From assembly GCF_001010415.1 (NCBI RefSeq), contig NZ_JPLE01000044.1:1-40971 (forward strand): a stretch of 40,971 nucleotides of DNA, read 5' to 3'. The stretch comes from Xanthomonas pisi DSM 18956. Lineage in GTDB: Bacteria > Pseudomonadota > Gammaproteobacteria > Xanthomonadales > Xanthomonadaceae. A program made the position numbers and the translations under genes. This document shows positions 25,651 through 33,995 of the stretch, one piece after another. Under the pieces are notes generated by a model. It was given only the letters and a program-made list of their open reading frames with translations. It ran no database searches and was not told the origin of the DNA. Each line of letters starts with the position of its first letter. The stretch's first letter is position 1.

Positions 25651-26448
25651 TCAGCGCAGGCGCTGCTTGAACATCCACTCCCACATCGCCGGGTCCGCAT
25701 AGGTCACATCCCAGACGTTGTGGTTGCCTTCGGGATATTCGCTGTAGCGCAGGTTGGCGCCCACGCCCTTTGCGGCGCGGTACAGCGCGCGATCGTCGTG
25801 CGGTGGCACGGAGGTGTCCTTGGCGCCATGAAACGTCCAGATCGGCACGTGCTTGAGCTGGGTGACCGCTGCCGTGTACGGGTCGGCTTCCTTGGCGACC
25901 AGGCTGACATACAGTGTGCGGCGCTCGTCGCGTGGCGCCTTGAGCGCACCGCAGACCGGCACGATCGCGGCAAATCGCTGCGGCTGCATCAGCCCGATTT
26001 CCCACGCACCATAGCCGCCCATCGAAATGCCGGTGAGGTAGGTGCGTTGCGGGTCGGCAGCGAACTCGGCGCTGGCCGCATCCAGCGCGGCGATCGCCAT
26101 GCGTGCATTGACGCCCAGCCATTCCTCGTCGTCGGGCACCTGCGGCAATACCACCAGCGCCGGGAAGTCGGCGGTGTGTTCGCTCAGGTAGGGGCCGACG
26201 CCGACCTCGGCCTGATCGCGCCCGTTGTCGCCGCGCTCGCCCGAGCCGTGCAGGAACAACACGATCGGCCGTGGCTGCGGCGTCTTGGCGGCCGGCACGA
26301 ACACCTGGTAGCGGTACAGCCGGCCCTCCAGCTGTAGGGTGCGGGCGACGAAGTGGCCGCGCCGTCCCTCGTGCTGGCGCTCAGCCATGCTGGAACAACC
26401 GGCAAGCACCAGCGCAAGAATTCCAAACAAGACGCAACGAACGATCAC
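25651..26448 (-). CDS. Lipoprotein alpha/beta-hydrolase (esterase)
   Basis: 265-aa lipoprotein of the alpha/beta-hydrolase fold. The start is taken at a GTG (26448) with GGGGAG six bases upstream, which gives the signal sequence MIVRCVLFGILALVLAGCSS with lipobox LAGC and acylated Cys18. The oxyanion-hole region LFLHGSGERGDNG and nucleophile Ser in GISMGGYGAW are clear. FHGAKDTSVPP (Asp) and EGNHNVWD (His) complete the triad. The pattern is that of esterase/PHB-depolymerase-like proteins with the active site on the periplasmic or outer face. Related proteins act on feruloyl or acetyl esters or small acyl esters; the substrate here is unknown. Confidence 0.88.
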   Translation of the reverse strand: MIVRCVLFGILALVLAGCSSMAERQHEGRRGHFVARTLQLEGRLYRYQVFVPAAKTPQPRPIVLFLHGSGERGDNGRDQAEVGVGPYLSEHTADFPALVVLPQVPDDEEWLGVNARMAIAALDAASAEFAADPQRTYLTGISMGGYGAWEIGLMQPQRFAAIVPVCGALKAPRDERRTLYVSLVAKEADPYTAAVTQLKHVPIWTFHGAKDTSVPPHDDRALYRAAKGVGANLRYSEYPEGNHNVWDVTYADPAMWEWMFKQRLR

Positions 26449-26598
26449 GCAGCACTCCCCATCGATCACCAGGCTGCAGTATCGCCGCATGCAGGTGCGC
26501 TGGCACGTCGCATTGCGGCGGGGGATGGGAATGCGTCATGCGGTCCTTCATTCTCGGTGGCGCGTGCACTGTACGTGCATGCGGTCAGGCGCACGCGC

Positions 26599-27960
26599 TC
26601 ACGGCATCAGGATCAGCGTGGCCAGGCCCAGGAAGCTCAAAAAACCCATCACGTCGGTCAACGTGGTCAGGATCACGCCGCCGGCCAGGGCCGGGTCGAA
26701 GCCCAGCCGTTTGAGCGTCACCGGCACCAGCACGCCGCCGAAGGCAGCGGTGAGCATGTTCAACGTCAGCGCAGTGCCGATCACCAGCGACAGCATCGGC
26801 TGGCCGAACCAGGCCAGCACGATCAGCCCAAGCCCCACGCCCAGACACAGCCCGTTGATCAGCGCGACGGTGAGCTCCTTCTTGAGCAGGGTCATCACGT
26901 TGGACGAGCCGATCTGCCCCAGCGCCAGGCCGCGCACCATCAGCGCCAGCACCTGGGTGCCGGCGTTGCCGCCCATGCCGGCCACGATTGGCATCAATGC
27001 CGCCAGCGCCACCAGTTTTTCGATGGTGCCTTCGAAACGGCTGACCACGCTGGAGGCCAGAAACGCGGTGCACAGGTTGATGCCCAGCCAGATCAGCCGG
27101 CGACGGAACGCGCGCCGCGCCGGGCTGAACATGTCCTCGTCTTCGTCCAGGCCGGCTGCACTCATGGCCTGGTGTTCGGCCTGTTCGCGGATGATGTCGA
27201 CCACGTCGTCGATGGTGATGCGGCCGAGCAGGATGTTGTTGTCGTCCACCACCGGCGCGGAGATCCAGTCGTGGTCGGAAAAGCGCCGCGCGACTTCGTC
27301 GGAGCCATCGCCCACGTCGATCGCCGGCTGCTCGTCGTCGATCAGCCGATTGACTGGCGTGCTGTCTTCATGGGTGACCAGCGCGGCCAGCGACACCCGG
27401 CCCAGGTACTGGTGGCGACGGCTCACCACATACAGGTGATCGGTGTGATCGGGCAGCTCGCCGCGCAGGCGCAGATAGCGCAGCACTACGTCGACGTTGA
27501 CGTCGGCGCGCACCGTCACCACGTCCGGGTTCATCAGGCGGCCGGCGGTGTCTTCCGGATACGACAGCACCTGCTCGAGCCGCTCGCGGTTCTCGCGGTC
27601 CATCGACTTGAGCACTTCGTCGATGACGGTGTCGGGCAGGTCTTCGACCAGATTGGCCAGATCGTCGATGTCCAGATCTTCGACCGCGGCGACGATCTCG
27701 TCGGTGTCCATGTCGGCCAGCAGGCTTTCGCGCACTTCGTCGCCGACGTGCAGCAGCACTTCGCCATCGTCTTCCGGGTCGACCAGCCCCCACACCACTT
27801 CGCGCTTGCCGGGCGGCAGCGATTCGAGCAGGTTGCCGATCTCCGCCGGCGCCAGCGTGTTGACCAGCCGACGTACCGGCCCTAGGCGTCCGCTATCCAG
27901 CGCGTCGGACAGCAATCGCAGCTGGCGCGCAGTCTTGTCGTGGCGGACGGCTTCGGCCAT
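26599..27960 (-). CDS. mgtE: MgtE-type magnesium transporter
   Basis: 453-aa magnesium channel/transporter. The acidic N-domain (about 1-135, many Asp/Glu such as DMDTDEIVAAVEDLDIDDLA) and two CBS domains (about 140-260) form the cytoplasmic Mg2+ sensor. They are followed by a connecting helix and five membrane helices. The pore signature is seen in PIVAGMGGNAGTQVLALMVR, and the protein ends with TTLTDVMGFLSFLG, the usual last-helix pattern. The start at 27960 (MAEAVRHDKTARQ) fits the family. It lies downstream of ptsI on the same strand with a 278-base gap, so it may have its own promoter. Confidence 0.95.
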   Translation of the reverse strand: MAEAVRHDKTARQLRLLSDALDSGRLGPVRRLVNTLAPAEIGNLLESLPPGKREVVWGLVDPEDDGEVLLHVGDEVRESLLADMDTDEIVAAVEDLDIDDLANLVEDLPDTVIDEVLKSMDRENRERLEQVLSYPEDTAGRLMNPDVVTVRADVNVDVVLRYLRLRGELPDHTDHLYVVSRRHQYLGRVSLAALVTHEDSTPVNRLIDDEQPAIDVGDGSDEVARRFSDHDWISAPVVDDNNILLGRITIDDVVDIIREQAEHQAMSAAGLDEDEDMFSPARRAFRRRLIWLGINLCTAFLASSVVSRFEGTIEKLVALAALMPIVAGMGGNAGTQVLALMVRGLALGQIGSSNVMTLLKKELTVALINGLCLGVGLGLIVLAWFGQPMLSLVIGTALTLNMLTAAFGGVLVPVTLKRLGFDPALAGGVILTTLTDVMGFLSFLGLATLILMP

Positions 27961-28238
27961 GCGCGGCTCCCCGGAAGAGTGGACGCGCCGTCAGTGGAAG
28001 ACGCGGTGCTGGATCAGCACCGCATTATCGCTTGCGCATGGTGACGAAACATACAGCGGCGTGGCCAGGCGCATGCGGATTGCCGAAACGATGCCGGATG
28101 CGCCTTGCATGGGTGAGCCTATTGCGCGGGAGCGTGCCGCATCGGACGAACGACGTGCAGCGTGTGCAAGCTGCCATGCGTGGCCGACGTTGCGTATCGC
28201 CGTACGCGTTGCATCCTGGCGATCAGTCGCCTGTGGCG

Positions 28239-29969
28239 CTAGCGCAACATGGCCTGCGCATTGCAGGCCAGCCACTTCTCGATGCCCTTGCGGTCGCGCG
28301 CACGCAGCAGTTTTTCGCCTTGCACGCGCAACTCGCCCAGATGGATGTCGCGGACCGCGCGGCGCACCTCCAGCAAGGTGGCCGGATGCAGGCTGAACTC
28401 GGTCAGCCCCAACGCCAGCAGCATCGGCACGAAGCGCGGGTCGCCGGCAATCTCGCCGCACACCGCCACCGGCTTGCCGTAGGCGCGCCCGGTGGCGATG
28501 ACCTGCGCGATCAGTCGCAGCACCGCCGGATGCAGCGGCGAATACAACTCGCCCAGCGCCTCGTTGTTGCGGTCTACCGCCAGCAGGTATTGCACTAGAT
28601 CGTTGGTACCGATCGACAGGAAGTCGATGTCGTCGATAAAGCAATCCAGCGCCAGCGCCGCAGCAGGCACTTCAATCATGGCGCCCAGCGGAATGTGCTC
28701 GGCAATCTCGTGGCCTTCGTCGCGCAACTGCGCGGTGAGCTTTTTCAGCTGTTTGCGCAGCAACAGGATTTCTTCGCGCCCGCTGACCATCGGCACCAGG
28801 ATGCGCACCGGCCCATAGCCGGATGCGCGCAGGATCGCGCGCAATTGCGCCTGCGCCACCGCGGGGCGGGCCAGCGACAGGCGTACGCCGCGCAGGCCCA
28901 GGGCCGGGTTGTCCTCGTCGCTCAAGGTCAGGCCGGTGCGGTCGGCCTTGTCGGCGCCAAGATCCAGCGTGCGGATGGTCACCGGGCGGCCGCTCATGCC
29001 CAGCACGGTGGCGCGGTAGGTATGGAACTGTTCGTCTTCGTCCGGCAGCTCGTTGCGCTGCAGGAACAGGAACTCGGTGCGATACAGGCCCAGCCCGCTG
29101 GCGCCCAGCGCATGCGCGCGCGCCACGTCTTCCAGCGACTCGGCGTTGGCCAGCAGGGTGATATCGACGTTGTCGCGGGTGCGGGTGGGCTTGGAACGCA
29201 GTCGCCCGAGTTCGCGCTGCTCCTTGGCCAGCGTGCGCAGGCGCTCGCGGTAGTCGCGCAGATGGTCGGGGGTGGGGTCGACGATGACCTGGCCGGAACC
29301 GGCATCGACGATCAGCACATCGCCATCGTCGATCCGCTGCAGCGCATCGCTGACTCCGACCACCAGCGGCAGATGCAGGCTGCGCGCCAGGATCGCGCTA
29401 TGCGACAGCGTACTGCCGGCGGTGGTGACGATGCCCACCACGCCTTGCGCCTGCAGCTGCGCCAGCTCCGACGGCGCCACGTTGTCGCAGACCAGGATCT
29501 CCCCGGCCACGCCCTTGAGGTCGGGCGCACGCTTGTGCAAGAACGCATGGATGCGGCCGATCACGTGATCCAGATCGTCCATGCGGCTCTTGAGATATGC
29601 GTCTTCCATGCCATCGAACACTGCCGCCAGCCGGTCGCGCTGCACGCGCAGGGCATAGTCGGCGCTGTAGCGGTGGGTGCGGATCAGCTCGTCCAGCCCC
29701 TGCAGCAATTCCGGGTCGTCCAGCAGCAGCGCATGCAGTTCGAGAAATTCGCCGACCTCGCGCGCCAGCGCGCCGTGCAGGCGGTCGCGCAACTGCTGCA
29801 TTTCGACACGTGCCGCCTCGATGGCGGCATGCAGGCGCTGCAGCTGCGTTTCCACCTGGTTGGCAGGCACGCGCTGTTCGGCCACTTCCAGCGTATGGCT
29901 CTGGCGCACGCGCGCGCGTCCGAGCGCATTGCCGCGCGAGGCACCATGTCCGCGCAGGCGCAGACTCAT
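28239..29969 (-). CDS. ptsI: Phosphoenolpyruvate-protein phosphotransferase (PTS enzyme I)
   Basis: 576-aa enzyme I that transfers phosphate from phosphoenolpyruvate to HPr. The start at 29969 (MSLRLRGHGASRGNALGRAR) matches the family. The phosphorylated His190 is in TTAGSTLSHSAILAR. The C-terminal PEP-binding barrel has LGLRGVRLSLARP, GTNDLVQYLLAVDRNNE and the catalytic Cys in VCGEIAGDP. It has no N-terminal GAF domain, so it is the EI rather than the EI-Ntr (PtsP) form. It begins 58 bases after the HPr stop codon, and EIIA-Man lies just before HPr. No EIIBC permease gene is in the window. Confidence 0.95.
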   Translation of the reverse strand: MSLRLRGHGASRGNALGRARVRQSHTLEVAEQRVPANQVETQLQRLHAAIEAARVEMQQLRDRLHGALAREVGEFLELHALLLDDPELLQGLDELIRTHRYSADYALRVQRDRLAAVFDGMEDAYLKSRMDDLDHVIGRIHAFLHKRAPDLKGVAGEILVCDNVAPSELAQLQAQGVVGIVTTAGSTLSHSAILARSLHLPLVVGVSDALQRIDDGDVLIVDAGSGQVIVDPTPDHLRDYRERLRTLAKEQRELGRLRSKPTRTRDNVDITLLANAESLEDVARAHALGASGLGLYRTEFLFLQRNELPDEDEQFHTYRATVLGMSGRPVTIRTLDLGADKADRTGLTLSDEDNPALGLRGVRLSLARPAVAQAQLRAILRASGYGPVRILVPMVSGREEILLLRKQLKKLTAQLRDEGHEIAEHIPLGAMIEVPAAALALDCFIDDIDFLSIGTNDLVQYLLAVDRNNEALGELYSPLHPAVLRLIAQVIATGRAYGKPVAVCGEIAGDPRFVPMLLALGLTEFSLHPATLLEVRRAVRDIHLGELRVQGEKLLRARDRKGIEKWLACNAQAMLR

Positions 29970-30027
29970 GCCCGTGCCTGGCGCAGCGGCGCCGTGTCGG
30001 TCGCACTGGCACCGACGCCGCGCATGC

Positions 30028-30297
30028 TCAGCTGTCCTCGTCGAAACGACGCTCGAACAACTCCACCAACGCCTGCAGGGCCTGCGCTTCGTCTTCGCCA
30101 TCCAGCCGTACCACCACGCTGGTGCCCTGGCCGGCGGCCAGCAACATCACGCCCATGATGCTCTTGGCGTTCACTTCGCGGCCCTTGGCCGCCAGCGTGG
30201 CGTTGCTGCGATAGGACGACAGCGTCTGCACCAGCTTGGCGGTCGCCCGCGCATGCAGTCCGAGTCGGTTGGACACAATGAGTTCGCGTTCAAGCAT
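30028..30297 (-). CDS. ptsH: Phosphocarrier protein HPr
   Basis: 89-aa HPr. His15 in RLGLHARATA accepts phosphate from enzyme I. Ser46 in NAKSIMGVM is at the position phosphorylated by HPr kinase, and an hprK gene is present 2 kb away, so both regulatory sites are likely used. The start overlaps the end of the EIIA-Man gene by 8 bases, which indicates coupled translation. Confidence 0.95.
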   Translation of the reverse strand: MLERELIVSNRLGLHARATAKLVQTLSSYRSNATLAAKGREVNAKSIMGVMLLAAGQGTSVVVRLDGEDEAQALQALVELFERRFDEDS

Positions 30298-30682
30298 CGT
30301 CGATGATCGCTCCGTTGCGGGTACCGGCCGCCGCGGTGGCGGGCAGCTCCTGCAAACCTTGTTCGGGGTAATTCATCACCCGCAGCAGCATCGGCAGGCT
30401 CAGCGCGGACACCCGACGGACCGGCGTGCCGAGCTTGGCCAACCGGCTGGCGAGATTGCTGGGGCTTGCGCCATACAGGTCGGTCATGACCAGCACACCG
30501 TCGCCGCTGTCGACCCGGCGCATCGCCGCCGAGGCCTGGGGCAATAATGCGTCCAGGTCTGCATCGAACGGCACATCGAATGCTTCGGTCTTCAACGGCA
30601 AATGCCGCAACAGCCCCGTCGCCACGTTCAACAACGCTGCGCCGATGCCGGGATGAGTAATGAGGAGAATGCCACAGGCCAT
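30290..30682 (-). CDS. PTS EIIA component, mannose family
   Basis: 130-aa EIIA-Man-family domain. The phosphorylated His10 is in ILLITHPGIG at the N-terminus, and VLVMTDLYGASPSNLASRL is the typical strand-helix region. It stands alone without IIB, IIC or IID domains, so it probably has a regulatory role, as proposed for the incomplete PTS of other proteobacteria. It is the first gene of the EIIA-HPr-EI cluster. Confidence 0.93.
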   Translation of the reverse strand: MACGILLITHPGIGAALLNVATGLLRHLPLKTEAFDVPFDADLDALLPQASAAMRRVDSGDGVLVMTDLYGASPSNLASRLAKLGTPVRRVSALSLPMLLRVMNYPEQGLQELPATAAAGTRNGAIIDDA

Positions 30683-31294
30683 GCCGAAACGTTAACAGGT
30701 CGGCATGACCGCGCGATAGCGTTTGCCCGCACCGATGTGTTGCGAACTGAATAGCCGTTTAGGACCGCTGCAGCGTGTCGCGTGCAGTGCATGCAGCAAG
30801 CGCGCCGCTGCCCACATGGCGATGATCGCGGCACCCGGAGTCTGCCGATGCGAACCGCATCACAAGCGAACGCTGCAGCACGCACCTGGCAGGCTGCGCA
30901 TGATCCGAGCGCGCTCATCAATTGCCCCGATGACATGTCTTTCTCGCAGCTCGCAGGGCTGCGTCAGGTCGAATCGATCTGGGGCCGGCACCGAAGCAAG
31001 GAAACAGTCGTGGCAAAAAGAGCGACCTGTATCTCCCAGCGCAGCCGTCAAGACCAAGGCGTCGGCAGTAAGCGCGAACAGGGAGCAATCCCATAGCTGG
31101 AACTCACAGGGCAAGCGTCGATGCGCGGATGTGGTGAGTCGTTCGCACATCCCAAGCCGCATGACACCGCTTTGACGATTCCCGAATCCCGAATCCCGAA
31201 TCCCGATTCCCGATTCCCGATTCCCGATTCCCGATTCCCGAATCCCGAATCCCGAATCCCGAATCCCGAATCCCGAATCCCGAATCCCGGCCCT
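30683..31294. other. 612-base spacer between rapZ and the EIIA-Man gene
   Basis: It holds the heptanucleotide array (31178-31289) next to the rapZ stop codon. The right-to-left promoter for the EIIA-HPr-EI genes presumably lies near 30690-30780. Open frames here, including those running through the repeat, are not credible genes. Confidence 0.55.
31178..31289. repeat. Heptanucleotide tandem array, 16 units
   Basis: Sixteen uninterrupted 7-bp units occur in two forms that differ at one base: one ATTCCCG, three AATCCCG, five ATTCCCG, seven AATCCCG. The array ends five bases before the rapZ stop codon (minus strand). Because 7 is not a multiple of 3, all frames through it stay open and give a false repetitive peptide (GIRDSGF). 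Such arrays can change copy number by slippage. Confidence 0.97.
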
Positions 31295-32167
31295 TTAGTC
31301 CTGCTCGCGATGAAACGTCGCCACTTCCGGCCAGCCCTGTTCGCGCGCATGCCGCGCCATGCGCTCGGCCATGTACACCGAGCGATGCTTGCCGCCGGTG
31401 CAGCCGAAGGCGATGGTCACGTAGCTGCGGGTGTCGTTGCGTAGCCGCGGCAGCCAGGTGTCGAGCAGATCCACGATCTGCGCGCTGTAGCGCTGCACGT
31501 CCGCCTGGTTGTCCAGATAGTCGCGCACGCCGGCATCGCGGCCGGTGAGCGGGCGCAGCTCCGGATCCCAGTGCGGGTTGGGCAGCACGCGCGCATCGAA
31601 GACGAAGTCGGCCTCGGCCGGGACGCCGCGCTTGTAGGCGAACGATTCGAACAGCAGCGACAGCCGGTCGTTGGAGCCCAGCGCGAATTCGGTGACCACC
31701 CGGCGACGCAACTGGTGCACGTTGAGCGTGCTGGTATCGATGATGGCGTCGGCCTGCGCGCGCAGCGGCTCGGTCAACTGCCGCTCGCGGGTGATCGCCT
31801 CCGGCAGGGCCAGGCCGAGATGACTCAGCGGATGACGGCGGCGGGTATCGGCATAGCGTTTGATCAGCGCTTCATCGCTGGCTTCGAAAAACAGCAGCCG
31901 TGCCTCGATGCCGTATTCCTGCGCCGCCAGGCGCCATTGCGCCAGCTGGGTCAGGTCGCTGCGACTGCGCACGTCGATGCCCACCGCCAAGCGTTGGTCG
32001 CCGATCGGGTTGCCACGCAGGCGGCTCTTGACGAAGTCCGGCAGCAGCTCCACCGGCAGATTGTCCGAACAGTAGTAGTCCAGGTCCTCGAAGGTCTTCA
32101 GCGCAACCGATTTGCCCGAGCCGGACAGCCCGCTCACGATCATCAGCGTGGAGGGCGCGGTACTCAT
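31295..32167 (-). CDS. rapZ: RNase adapter protein RapZ
   Basis: 290-aa RapZ/YvcJ-family P-loop protein. Walker A is GLSGSGKS at residues 13-20 ([19 protein letters not shown]). The C-terminal domain contains [20 protein letters not shown], the conserved region tied to RNA and metabolite binding. In E. coli RapZ delivers the GlmZ/GlmY small RNAs to RNase E and so controls glucosamine-6-phosphate synthesis; that function is not proven in Xanthomonas. The start overlaps the hprK stop by four bases. Confidence 0.95.
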   Translation of the reverse strand: MSTAPSTLMIVSGLSGSGKSVALKTFEDLDYYCSDNLPVELLPDFVKSRLRGNPIGDQRLAVGIDVRSRSDLTQLAQWRLAAQEYGIEARLLFFEASDEALIKRYADTRRRHPLSHLGLALPEAITRERQLTEPLRAQADAIIDTSTLNVHQLRRRVVTEFALGSNDRLSLLFESFAYKRGVPAEADFVFDARVLPNPHWDPELRPLTGRDAGVRDYLDNQADVQRYSAQIVDLLDTWLPRLRNDTRSYVTIAFGCTGGKHRSVYMAERMARHAREQGWPEVATFHREQD

Positions 32168-33114
32168 GGCGTGCGTCGCTCCAGCAGGTTGCTGTGGCGG
32201 GCGATGAACATCGCCGCCGGGTCGATGCCCTTGGTGCGCAGGATGTGCAGCCGGGTGGCGGCCTCGGTCAGCACCGCCAGATTGCGGCCGGGCATCACCG
32301 GCAGGGTGATCAGCGGCACGTCCAGATCCAGCACGTGGCGGCTGCCGGAATCGCCGGTCAGGCGCTCGTAGCCGGAGGGCGTGGGCTCGGTCATCGGCCG
32401 GGTCAGGTGCACGATCAGGCGCAGGTACTTGTTCTTCTTCACCGCGGTGTCGCCGAACATGTCGCGCACGTTCAGCACGCCCAGGCCGCGCACTTCCAGC
32501 AGGTCCTGCAGCAGTTCGGGGCAGGTGCCGTCGAGCACGTCCGGGGCGATCTGGGTGAACTCCGGCGCATCGTCGGCCACCAGGCGGTGGCCGCGGCTGA
32601 GCAGTTCCAGCGCCAGCTCGCTCTTGCCCGAGCCGGCTTCGCCGGTGATCAGCACGCCAATCGAATAGATCTCCATGAACACGCCATGCAGCGTGACCCG
32701 CGGCGCCAGCGTGCGCGCCAGATGGTAGGAGAGATGGTTGAGCAGCTCATGGCCGCGCTTTGGCGAGATCCACAGCGGGGTATTGGATTCGTCGGCCGCC
32801 GCGCGCAGATCTTCCGGGCAGGACTGGTTCTTGCTGATCGCCAGCGCCAGCGGTTGCACCTGGATGATCTTCTCGATGGTTTCCCAGCGCTGGCGCGCGT
32901 CCAGCGAGTCCAGCCAGGCCAGCTCTTCGGTGCCCAGGATCTGCACCTTGTTGGGATAGATCACGTTGAGATAGCCGGCCAGCGACGGGCGGCGCGCGTT
33001 GTTGCTGCCGGCCTCGATCTCGCGGTGCTCGCCCTTTTGCCCGGCGACCCAGCGCAGCGCCAGCTTGTCGCGCTGCTGGTCGAACAATTCGCGTGCGGTG
33101 ATGCTGGTATTCAT
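32164..33114 (-). CDS. hprK: HPr kinase/phosphorylase
   Basis: 316-aa bifunctional enzyme that phosphorylates HPr on Ser46 and removes the phosphate again. The start at 33114 ([20 protein letters not shown]) overlaps the ptsN stop by four bases. The Walker A motif GEAGSGKS is at 158-165, the conserved His in [12 protein letters not shown] is near residue 143, and the family signature continues with [13 protein letters not shown] and the C-terminal region with [16 protein letters not shown]. The protein probably has the N-terminal domain of the long form. In Gram-negative bacteria hprK is usually found as here, next to ptsN and rapZ. Confidence 0.95.
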   Translation of the reverse strand: MNTSITARELFDQQRDKLALRWVAGQKGEHREIEAGSNNARRPSLAGYLNVIYPNKVQILGTEELAWLDSLDARQRWETIEKIIQVQPLALAISKNQSCPEDLRAAADESNTPLWISPKRGHELLNHLSYHLARTLAPRVTLHGVFMEIYSIGVLITGEAGSGKSELALELLSRGHRLVADDAPEFTQIAPDVLDGTCPELLQDLLEVRGLGVLNVRDMFGDTAVKKNKYLRLIVHLTRPMTEPTPSGYERLTGDSGSRHVLDLDVPLITLPVMPGRNLAVLTEAATRLHILRTKGIDPAAMFIARHSNLLERRTP

Positions 33115-33569
33115 GCCGCGCTGGCCTGTGGTGGAGGCGCATCGGTGAGCAGGGCCATCAGCGCGTCGGCATCGGGGGCGGCACGCAATTGCTGGCGAAA
33201 CTGCGCATCGGAGAAGCGCTCGGCCAATTCCGACAGCAGCATCAGATGCTGATGGGTGTAATGCGCAGGCACCGCCATGGCGAACACCAGGTCCACCGGT
33301 TCGTCGCCGCCGAACCCAACCGGGGCGTCCAGCCGCAGCAGCGCGCCGCGGGGTTCGGTCAGATTGGGGCAGCGTCCGTGCGGAATGGCGATGCCATGGC
33401 CGATGGCGGTACTGCCCAGGGCCTCGCGTTCGCACAGGTTGGCGTAGAGCTCGTCGGCGCCGGCCTGTCGGCAGGACAGCAGCTCGGCGGCGGCGTGCAG
33501 CACGGTGTCGCGATCGGCGGCCGGCGACACCACGGTGCGCACGGCCGCCATCAGATCGGTTAAAGGCAT
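33111..33569 (-). CDS. ptsN: Nitrogen-regulatory PTS protein EIIA-Ntr
   Basis: 152-aa EIIA of the fructose/mannitol family. The phosphorylated His64 is in GIAIPHGR, and the downstream [10 protein letters not shown] is the usual strand. It is the classic neighbour of rpoN and hpf. In enterobacteria it controls potassium uptake and stress responses; here it may also take phosphate from the HPr encoded nearby. Confidence 0.95.
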   Translation of the reverse strand: MPLTDLMAAVRTVVSPAADRDTVLHAAAELLSCRQAGADELYANLCEREALGSTAIGHGIAIPHGRCPNLTEPRGALLRLDAPVGFGGDEPVDLVFAMAVPAHYTHQHLMLLSELAERFSDAQFRQQLRAAPDADALMALLTDAPPPQASAA

Positions 33570-33590
33570 GAGGGCATCAAGCGGGAAGCG

Positions 33591-33908
33591 TCATGCCGGA
33601 TTGTCGCGCACCTCGCGTGCGTGGTGGTTACATTTCTTTTCTTTGTGCTTGAGCACCAGGCGGTCGAGCTTGTCGACCAGCAGGTCGATGGCCGCGTACA
33701 TGGTGGAGCCGCTGGCATCTGCGTGCAGGGTGCGACCGGGAAGGTTGACGGTGGCGACTACGTGGTGATCCGGCTTGCGAACGGCCAGCTGCGTTCGGAC
33801 TTCGCAGTGCTGGTCGAAATGGCGCTGCAGTCGCTGCAGCTTGCTTGCCACGTACTCCCGCAGGGCGGGGGTCACTTCAAGCTGGTGGCCATACGTCTCG
33901 ATGCGCAT
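33591..33908 (-). CDS. hpf: Ribosome hibernation-promoting factor, short form
   Basis: 105-aa HPF/YfiA-family protein that binds the 30S subunit and helps form inactive 70S or 100S ribosomes in stationary phase. The N-terminus MRIETYGHQLEVTPALREYV and the basic C-terminal part (LVLKHKEKKCNHH) are typical. Length matches the short HPF; there is no C-terminal dimerisation domain of the long form. GGAGG lies before the ATG, and a 6-bp inverted repeat (CATTGG/CCAATG, 33919-33938) overlaps this leader and could influence translation. Confidence 0.94.
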   Translation of the reverse strand: MRIETYGHQLEVTPALREYVASKLQRLQRHFDQHCEVRTQLAVRKPDHHVVATVNLPGRTLHADASGSTMYAAIDLLVDKLDRLVLKHKEKKCNHHAREVRDNPA

Positions 33909-33995
33909 CGGATACCTCCATTGGTCGGTGGGCCAATGAACCGTTCCGGTGATCCGACTAACCCGGCGCAGGCCGGCGTTGCGGTGGTTGCAACG

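Noticed and set aside
25485..25670. 61-codon frame starting at the cydB stop codon as a possible CydX-like gene
   Set aside because: Arg/Ala-rich, no membrane helix, contains the terminator-like hairpin and overlaps the end of the convergent esterase gene.
28231..28248. GCGCTAGCGC palindrome at the ptsI stop codon as another xyl-box
   Set aside because: Core order differs from the operator motif (CTAG centre, not GCGC), and it lies at the end of an unrelated gene.
28695..30158. 487-codon plus-strand frame opposite ptsI
   Set aside because: Shadow of enzyme I; no domain or translation signal.
31048..31350. Small minus-strand frame with GIRDSGF-type peptide repeats
   Set aside because: Produced by translating the heptanucleotide array; it overlaps the end of rapZ in another frame and has no start signal.
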